A stretch of 5,453 bases of DNA from Clostridiales bacterium (lineage in GTDB: Bacteria > Bacillota > Clostridia > Oscillospirales > QAMX01): positions 1 through 5,453 of the forward strand of contig JAAZBA010000099.1 of NCBI GenBank assembly GCA_012514045.1. Direction: 5' to 3'. Each line of letters opens with the position of its first letter. Position 1 is the first letter of the stretch. The position numbers and the translations under genes were made by a program. A model generated the notes under the pieces. The model made no database searches, was not told the origin of the DNA, and saw only the letters and a list, made by a program, of their open reading frames with translations. This document shows, piece after piece, positions 1 to 4,114 of this stretch.

Positions 1-1452
1 GGATGCCATGAATCGGGATATACGGAGTTTACTCTTGATATCTCAAAACATATTAAACCCGGGAAAAACTTCATCGCCGTCATGGTGGACAACCGTTCAC
101 TGATTACGAAATGGCCCAACGACAGGGGCTACTTCAGCTACGGCGGAATACATCGTGATGTTTATTTGGAACTGTATGACGATGTATATCTTGAGGCTCT
201 GTCCGTTACACCTGTTTATATTCCCGAAGAGGGATGCGGAGCAGTTGAACTCAGCGGCGTTCTCAGGGGCAGGGAATCAGCTGAGATTAGCATTGCCCTT
301 GGCAGGACAGAGAGAATGCTTCATATTAGCGAAGGACGGTTTACAACGACAGAAAAATACGAGTCAGTATCCTGTTGGAGCCCGGAATCGCCGACAATTT
401 ATGATTTCAGCGTATCGCTCGACGGGGAGAAGTATTTCTGTAACCCGATAGGATTCAGGTCTGTAGAGACAAAAGATGGCTCATTTTTCCTGAACGGAAA
501 AGATTATCACCTCAATGGATGCTGTTATGTATATGATTCTCCTTCCTACGGACTGGTTATGGAAGAGGGACAGCTTGCCTTTGACTTGTCGGAAATGAAA
601 GCCGCGGGAGTAAACGCGATACGCACGCATTTTCCCATGGACGATAAATTTTACAATATGTGCGACAAAATGGGGTTTCTTGTTTGGATTGAGCCCAACA
701 TATATTGCTGCAAACCGTCGAAGGATCAGACTCAAACACCCTTCGCAGAACATGAATCGGTAAGAGTGGCATTTAGTATGACATCGGAGATGATCGCCTC
801 AGCAAGATGTCACCCCTGCGTAGCGATATACGCTCTCGGAAATGAATGTAATGTTGAGCATCCCGAAGCCATAGAGTTCTTTCGAAACCTTGCCGCTTTG
901 GTGCGGGAAACAGACAGCACCCGTCTCGTAGGATATGCGGCGCTGTACGGCCTTGTTGGCAGCATCGGTGAAGTGCTTGACATCATCGGCATAAACTCCT
1001 ATTATGGCTGGTATGACAAAATCGGAGACATCTACGAACACAAGAACAAGGCAGCTTCTGACGGCTTTGTTGAGCAGGAAAAAGTAGATCTGAGCGAATT
1101 CCATTCTATGATAGACAAGGCATTACTGAGACTTCCGCCGGAGCTTCCGCTGCTGCTTACAGAATTCGGAGCCGATTCATTGCCGGGATTTCATTCGTCT
1201 TGTCTCGATCTCTGGAGCGAGGAATATCATGCAGAGGTAATAAAAGAAATGATCAATGCGTCCCGGAAGCATGAACGTATTTGCGGCACATTTGTCTTTG
1301 CGTTTATAGATTACATGGATCCCTGCAAACCTCTTAACGGTTTTTGGAAAGGTGAAAATCTTAAAGGAATGCTCTCATATCAGCGGGACAGAAAGCAGCC
1401 GTTCTATGCTCTGCAAAAAGTATACACAGATAGTAGTACCGACAACGACTGA
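1..1452 (+). CDS. Glycoside hydrolase family 2 protein, beta-glucuronidase-like (5' truncated)
   Basis: The reading frame is open from base 1, so the start lies outside the window; by comparison with ~600-residue beta-glucuronidases roughly the first 95-100 residues are missing. Visible residues (numbered from base 1): the end of the jelly-roll sugar-binding domain (GCHESGYTEF at 1-10, YGGIHRDVYL near 41-50), an immunoglobulin-like domain to about 150, then a TIM barrel opening at GFR 151 and LNGK 164. The acid/base is Glu282 in LGNE and the nucleophile is Glu388 in LLLTEFGAD, followed by GFHS and WSEEY as in glucuronidases. NSYYGWY (332-338) matches the NRYYGWY active-site strand of E. coli UidA. 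NLK at 453-455 matches the Asn-x-Lys motif that binds the glucuronate carboxylate. The enzyme should release terminal beta-linked sugars, probably glucuronate. Oddities: the WNF of UidA is FAF here (Phe433), and the Arg a few residues before NxK appears to be Trp. GH2 membership is certain; substrate specificity is inferred. Localisation cannot be judged because the N-terminus is missing. Confidence 0.9.
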   Translation, partial: GCHESGYTEFTLDISKHIKPGKNFIAVMVDNRSLITKWPNDRGYFSYGGIHRDVYLELYDDVYLEALSVTPVYIPEEGCGAVELSGVLRGRESAEISIALGRTERMLHISEGRFTTTEKYESVSCWSPESPTIYDFSVSLDGEKYFCNPIGFRSVETKDGSFFLNGKDYHLNGCCYVYDSPSYGLVMEEGQLAFDLSEMKAAGVNAIRTHFPMDDKFYNMCDKMGFLVWIEPNIYCCKPSKDQTQTPFAEHESVRVAFSMTSEMIASARCHPCVAIYALGNECNVEHPEAIEFFRNLAALVRETDSTRLVGYAALYGLVGSIGEVLDIIGINSYYGWYDKIGDIYEHKNKAASDGFVEQEKVDLSEFHSMIDKALLRLPPELPLLLTEFGADSLPGFHSSCLDLWSEEYHAEVIKEMINASRKHERICGTFVFAFIDYMDPCKPLNGFWKGENLKGMLSYQRDRKQPFYALQKVYTDSSTDND

Positions 1453-1498
1453 AAATGGTTATGGTGGAAAATATGAGGGAGTACTCCTGAAGCAGCGC

Positions 1499-1566
1499 AA
1501 AAAAGCAGGTCATGGACAGTATTATACCGCTCCCAAAGGAGCAGATACTGCCATGACCTGCTTTTT
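1499..1566. terminator. Bidirectional compound hairpin terminator between convergent genes
   Basis: A 21-bp stem pairs 1501-1522 with 1545-1565 with only one bulged A (in ggAcag on the left arm). Inside it sits a second hairpin, gctcc (1529-1533) with ggagc (1538-1542) around a caaa loop. Six A precede the stem (1499-1504) and five T follow it (1562-1566), so either strand's transcript ends in a stem plus U-run. It lies 46 nt after the GH2 stop and 57 nt beyond the end of the oppositely oriented sialidase-like gene, the expected place for a shared terminator. Confidence 0.9.
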
Positions 1567-1622
1567 ATATAACTGAATAGAATTTGTAAATTGGCTTGTC
1601 TGCGAAGATTTTCCGTTTATTC

Positions 1623-2744
1623 TTACCTTGGACTTCCTCCGGCGCGGTTGACGAGACAGCGCAGACGAGAGGCGGAATTTACAAGCTGTCCTGCCAGAAT
1701 ATCCTCTTCTGTTATGCAGGCATACAGGATTTCCTTAGCTTTGTATCGTTCACGGTCATAAATAAGCCAAATTCTGCCTTCAGAATCCTGAACTCCGTCA
1801 GGGTAGGAAACATCCCGCCTAGTATCAAGCATCAGTCCGCCAATCCAAGTTTTCCCATCGTCCTCTGAAAGCATCGCCATTAGATTGGTGCGCACTGAGT
1901 AACCGCTCTCAAAAGCGTAGGTGGGGTTCACATAGTTTACCAGGAGCAGTCTTCCGGACTGAAGCCGGCGTATGAAAAAGCGGGAATTTGGGCCGTAATG
2001 CCCGGAAAAACCCGGATTCTCCCAAGTTACACCGCTGTCGTACGAGAAAGCCTGTCCGATGCCCCGGCGTGTCCGTACCAGCATCCAAAGACTGCCGTCC
2101 TCTTTCTCCACCACCATATGCTCATCAAAGGTGCGGTCGGGCACGTCAGCGCTGCCGCGGAAGGTAAAGCTTCTTCCTTCGTCGACGGAGACATATACGT
2201 TTGAGCGCATCTCTTTTGCAAGTTCGGGATGCTCCTCAAGGGGCTTTGCATATTCATTGTTCCAGATAGCGCAGGGAAAGAGCCACTCGCCGCTGCGAGT
2301 TACGGTAGGCTTATTCATCATAAGACCGTTTGCGATTCTGCGTGGAGGAGAAAAACAAGGTTTCGGATCATCAGGATTTTCGCAAACCGACATCCATACC
2401 CCATCTCTTCCGTCAAAAAAGCCCCGGCTTTGAGTCCAAAAGAGACGAAGCGCTCCGTGTGGATCGCACCACAGCGCCGGATCAAAGCAGCGTACCTCCG
2501 GGTCGTCGTGACGTACCAAAAGAAAACCGTCGCTGAAGGTCTCTCCGTCATCAGTGCTTCTTTCCATAATGATCACGTTCCCAGGTTCTTCTGTCTTGCC
2601 TCCCGAGTACCAGCAGGCATATAGTACCCCTCCGGAGGTGCGTTCCAATCCCGGTATTCCCTGCCAAAGCCGGCCTGAGGACAAATATTCCGCCTGTGTA
2701 TGCCTAAAATATAAGCTTGCCGGAGTCATGCTGCCTTTATTCAT
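1623..2744 (-). CDS. Sialidase-superfamily (BNR/Asp-box) beta-propeller protein
   Basis: The 373-residue protein is about the length of a single six-bladed sialidase-type propeller. Four Asp boxes (S-x-D-x-G-x-T/S-W/F) are visible: STDDGETF 63-70, SVDEGRSF 186-193, SYDSGVTW 234-241 and SEDDGKTW 293-300. Other conserved-looking segments are FDPALWCDP (87-95), the DGSLWMLVR strand (216-224), and SYPDG (313-317) followed by IYDRER (328-333). The FRIP arginine of classic GH33 sialidases is absent: the equivalent stretch reads WQGIPGL (27-33). Candidate acidic-sugar-binding arginines remain at 224, 285 and 309/310. No signal peptide or membrane segment is seen, so it is probably cytoplasmic and would act on imported oligosaccharides. 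The start is ATG 2744 because GGGAGGAG lies 5 nt upstream; the frame is open to 2855, but that extension overlaps the promoter. Base composition looks more GC-rich than the neighbouring sensor gene. The fold is confident; true sialidase activity is not shown, and another exo-glycosidase or lyase in this superfamily is equally possible. Confidence 0.85.
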   Translation of the reverse strand: MNKGSMTPASLYFRHTQAEYLSSGRLWQGIPGLERTSGGVLYACWYSGGKTEEPGNVIIMERSTDDGETFSDGFLLVRHDDPEVRCFDPALWCDPHGALRLFWTQSRGFFDGRDGVWMSVCENPDDPKPCFSPPRRIANGLMMNKPTVTRSGEWLFPCAIWNNEYAKPLEEHPELAKEMRSNVYVSVDEGRSFTFRGSADVPDRTFDEHMVVEKEDGSLWMLVRTRRGIGQAFSYDSGVTWENPGFSGHYGPNSRFFIRRLQSGRLLLVNYVNPTYAFESGYSVRTNLMAMLSEDDGKTWIGGLMLDTRRDVSYPDGVQDSEGRIWLIYDRERYKAKEILYACITEEDILAGQLVNSASRLRCLVNRAGGSPR

Positions 2745-2749
2745 ATCTG

Positions 2750-2757
2750 CTCCTCCC
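2750..2757 (-). promoter_or_regulatory. Ribosome binding site of the sialidase-like gene
   Basis: Read on the minus strand this is GGGAGGAG, then CAGAT, then ATG at 2744. It decides the start over upstream in-frame codons, which would lie inside or before the promoter. Confidence 0.9.
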
Positions 2758-2793
2758 GTTTTCTTCTCCCAAAAGGGAAAACTTATTACTCTT

Positions 2794-2822
2794 ATTATAT
2801 GTCCTTTGTTTCGGTTTGTCAA
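2794..2822 (-). promoter_or_regulatory. Perfect sigma-A promoter of the sialidase-like gene
   Basis: On the minus strand TTGACA (2822-2817), a 17-base spacer and TATAAT (2799-2794) match the housekeeping consensus at all twelve positions. Transcription should start near 2787, giving a leader of about 43 nt that ends in the GGGAGGAG site. The spacer has no palindrome, so unlike the PadR promoter it shows no built-in operator. AT-rich DNA lies just upstream of the -35. The promoter sits in the 150-base gap after the DUF2812 gene, so the sialidase-like gene has its own transcription start. Confidence 0.88.
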
Positions 2823-2894
2823 ATGTGATGTAAATATCAACGGTATAAGGATCATTTTATCAAATATACTTGCTTTTTTGGCAAATCGAAAATA

Positions 2895-3449
2895 TTATTC
2901 GCCCTTTTCGTATTTCCTCCTGAGTATCCTCAGCTTAATGCCGCAATACGCCATTAAGCAGCTGTACAGCACAAACAGTACCCCAAGGACAATAGTAACA
3001 GTTTTCGAGGTACGCTCGTATTCGGCTATGCTGTCGTAGAAATTCGGGAGCAATATACAGAGAAATATTACTATAAGCGGAATCATACGAGTTTTAAAAA
3101 CATGATTGATCATATCAATCCGGGAGCTGTTATCGGAAAAAATCTCTGAATCTACCTCTGATTCAGCTTCCGACGCGGCTTTGCGAAAATAAAGCCAACC
3201 ATTGCAGCGGGTGAAATACTCCCAGCCATAGTCCTTAAATATCTGGAAATAATCGCCGCCTTCCTTATCGTTTTGGTAGTCGAGGCGGTATACAACATCC
3301 TCAGGCGCGCACCTCTCGAAAATATAGAAGCATGGTATTATAATCTTTACAAGCTTCAACCCTTTTTTGTGCTGCTCCCGAAGCCAGCGCTCCTCTTCTT
3401 CATAGTCGGCAATGGTAAAGAAGCGTATCATTGTCTTTCTGTCACTCAT
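2895..3449 (-). CDS. DUF2812 domain-containing membrane protein
   Basis: A 184-residue protein with an N-terminal soluble DUF2812 domain (about 8-90) and two C-terminal membrane segments (about 121-137 and 149-171) ending in a basic tail (KLRILRRKYEKGE). The domain is recognised by its pattern: FF..AD.EEEE.WL (10-23), KGLKL (29-33), FYIFER (41-46), YRLDY (54-58), F.I/F.DYGWEY (68-78), and GWLYFRK (84-90). An acidic, serine-rich linker (93-110) joins domain and membrane. DUF2812 proteins have no established biochemical role; they commonly sit beside PadR regulators, as here. The ATG overlaps the stop of padR by 4 nt (ATGA), and AGGAG lies at 3464-3460, 10 nt upstream, so the pair is probably translationally coupled. 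A role in sensing or modulating membrane or envelope state together with the regulator is an inference only. Confidence 0.85.
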   Translation of the reverse strand: MSDRKTMIRFFTIADYEEEERWLREQHKKGLKLVKIIIPCFYIFERCAPEDVVYRLDYQNDKEGGDYFQIFKDYGWEYFTRCNGWLYFRKAASEAESEVDSEIFSDNSSRIDMINHVFKTRMIPLIVIFLCILLPNFYDSIAEYERTSKTVTIVLGVLFVLYSCLMAYCGIKLRILRRKYEKGE

Positions 3450-3766
3450 TTTACTGTCTCTCCTTTGCTGTTTTTATACAGTCGCTCGATTCGTTGAATC
3501 TCAAGGTTAAGGATTTTCTTTCCCAGCTCGGTAATCTGATACAGCTTTCGTTTTTCTTCTTCCTTTACAAAGGCAATCAGTCCGTCATTTTCCATTTTTG
3601 AGAGCGTTCCGTACATTGTCCCGGCGCCGATAATCAAATCGCTGCCGGTCATCTGCCTTACCTGCTGACCGATTCCGTATCCATGCTGCGGTTGTTGCAA
3701 ACAAAACAGGATATAGAACCCGCTCTCCGTCATAGGCACATAAATTCGTTTAATTCTACTGTCCAT
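3446..3766 (-). CDS. PadR-family transcriptional regulator
   Basis: A 106-residue winged-helix protein, typical of short PadR-type repressors. From Met1 at 3766: the first helices contain FYILFCLQQPQHGYGIGQQV (17-36), which matches the hallmark 'iL..L...p.hGY.i...i' pattern. The recognition helix is GAGTMYGTLSKMENDGLI (47-64, usually TLYp.L..Le..GLI), and the wing with Y-x-I-T-x-x-G is KLYQITELGKKIL (74-86). A basic, probably helical C-terminus (87-106) should supply the dimer contact. PadR proteins usually repress their own operon and release DNA on binding a small hydrophobic ligand. The first gene of a two-gene operon, its promoter carries two palindromic sites likely to be its own operators. 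ATG 3766 is chosen because AGGAG lies 5 nt upstream; a GTG at 3787 would add seven residues but has no such site. The effector is unknown. Confidence 0.92.
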   Translation of the reverse strand: MDSRIKRIYVPMTESGFYILFCLQQPQHGYGIGQQVRQMTGSDLIIGAGTMYGTLSKMENDGLIAFVKEEEKRKLYQITELGKKILNLEIQRIERLYKNSKGETVK

Positions 3767-3771
3767 AAGCA

Positions 3772-3776
3772 CTCCT
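3772..3776 (-). promoter_or_regulatory. Ribosome binding site of the PadR gene
   Basis: AGGAG on the minus strand followed by TGCTT and ATG at 3766. It favours this ATG over the in-frame GTG at 3787, whose upstream sequence is part of the operator region and contains no purine-rich site. Confidence 0.82.
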
Positions 3777-3794
3777 ATCAATCGCACTTTGATG

Positions 3795-3809
3795 TATCGA
3801 GGTTTGATG
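3795..3809. promoter_or_regulatory. Second, degenerate PadR operator copy
   Basis: TATCGAGGTTTGATG matches the upstream palindrome (3819-3833) at 11 of 15 positions. The two centres, 3802 and 3826, are 24 bp apart, a little over two helical turns. This copy covers the predicted transcription start (about 3808) of the PadR operon. It was identified by comparison with the neighbouring site and not by a known binding matrix. Confidence 0.6.
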
Positions 3810-3814
3810 TACTA

Positions 3815-3843
3815 ATTATATCGAACTTCGATACATTTGTCAA
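3815..3843 (-). promoter_or_regulatory. Perfect sigma-A promoter of the PadR-DUF2812 operon
   Basis: On the minus strand TTGACA (3843-3838), a 17-base spacer and TATAAT (3820-3815) match the consensus at all twelve positions. Transcription should begin near 3808, about 42 nt before the padR ATG. The spacer is occupied almost entirely by a palindrome, so a bound repressor would block RNA polymerase directly. Confidence 0.9.
3819..3833. promoter_or_regulatory. Palindromic operator in the PadR promoter spacer
   Basis: TATCGAA-C-TTCGATA is a perfect 7-bp-arm inverted repeat around one base. It spans the spacer and the first bases of the -10 box of the padR promoter. PadR regulators characteristically bind dyads of this size at their own promoters, so PadR autorepression is the simplest reading; binding is inferred. 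Confidence 0.78.
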
Positions 3844-4022
3844 GCGTTATTTTGTTTATTTTCAGAGAATTTTATTTAAAGAACAGTAAGTATAATATGG
3901 GACAATCATATATTTTTTTAAAGCAAGGATACAACACTTTTCTTGTGTATAGAAATGCTTACCTCTGCTGCTATAAGGTAAATATATCATGCAAAAAGCG
4001 CAATAAGTTTTACAAGTTTCTC
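3844..4022. other. AT-rich divergent intergenic region, no supported gene
   Basis: With the promoters on each side this is part of a 348-base stretch without a gene between padR and the sensor gene. It has runs such as seven T at 3913-3919. Two modest inverted repeats are visible: AAGCA (3921-3925) with TGCTT (3956-3960) enclosing ATACAACA (3929-3936) paired to TGTGTAT (3944-3950) with one bulge; and TTACCT (3959-3964) with AGGTAA (3976-3981). Neither is followed by a T-run on its own strand, so they are not terminators. Open frames across the region lack ribosome binding sites and encode low-complexity residues rich in I, Y, F and K. Confidence 0.6.
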
Positions 4023-4051
4023 TTGCTAAAATACGACTTTTGTGGTATAAT
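4023..4051 (+). promoter_or_regulatory. Extended -10 promoter of the dCache-PAS sensor gene
   Basis: TTGCTA (4023-4028) is a four-of-six match to the -35 box, followed by a 17-base spacer and a perfect TATAAT (4046-4051). A TG at 4043-4044 gives the extended -10 (TGnTATAAT), which compensates for the weaker -35. Transcription should start near 4058, about 57 nt before the ATG. Confidence 0.78.
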
Positions 4052-4070
4052 TCTAAAATACTTAATATAC

Positions 4071-4096
4071 ATAAGTAAAATATATATAAGTAAAAT
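4071..4096 (+). repeat. Tandem ATAAGTAAAAT repeat in the sensor gene leader
   Basis: ATAAGTAAAAT occurs at 4071-4081 and again at 4086-4096, a period of 15 bp, within the predicted untranslated leader and just before the ribosome binding site. It may be simple AT-rich slippage or a pair of regulator half-sites; nothing else in the sequence decides this. Confidence 0.6.
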
Positions 4097-4103
4097 GAAA
4101 GCG

Positions 4104-4109
4104 AGGTGA
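4104..4109 (+). promoter_or_regulatory. Ribosome binding site of the sensor gene
   Basis: AGGTGA within GCGAGGTGA, 5 nt before the ATG at 4115, fixes the start. The protein then opens with a short basic stretch and a membrane helix, as expected for a membrane sensor. Confidence 0.85.
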
Positions 4110-4114
4110 ATCGG

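Noticed and set aside
1521..1526. TATAAT on the minus strand inside the hairpin loop region
   Set aside because: There is no -35 box at the right distance; it is part of the terminator structure.
2745..2855. 37-residue N-terminal extension of the sialidase-like protein
   Set aside because: It would start beyond the predicted transcription start and span the perfect promoter; the ATG at 2744 has a strong ribosome binding site.
2866..2886. Possible intrinsic terminator after the DUF2812 gene
   Set aside because: The stem is only about 4 bp and no T-run follows on the minus strand.
2554..3039. 161-codon plus-strand open frame across the sialidase-like promoter and DUF2812 3' end
   Set aside because: It is antisense to two genes with clear family signatures and has no ribosome binding site or domain.
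3767..3787. GTG start at 3787 extending PadR by seven residues
   Set aside because: It lacks an upstream purine-rich site, while ATG 3766 has AGGAG at 5 nt; the extension adds nothing conserved.
3891..3896. TATAAT on the plus strand
   Set aside because: No acceptable -35 box lies 16-18 bases upstream (only AT-rich bases), and no gene follows within reach.
3921..3981. Hairpins as a possible riboswitch or small RNA
   Set aside because: The stems are short and bulged, sit upstream of the mapped promoter for the sensor gene, and match no riboswitch pattern I recognise.
3837..4109. 90-codon plus-strand open frame in the intergenic region
   Set aside because: No ribosome binding site, low-complexity I/Y/F/K-rich product, and it runs through the sensor promoter; this is typical of stop-poor AT-rich DNA.
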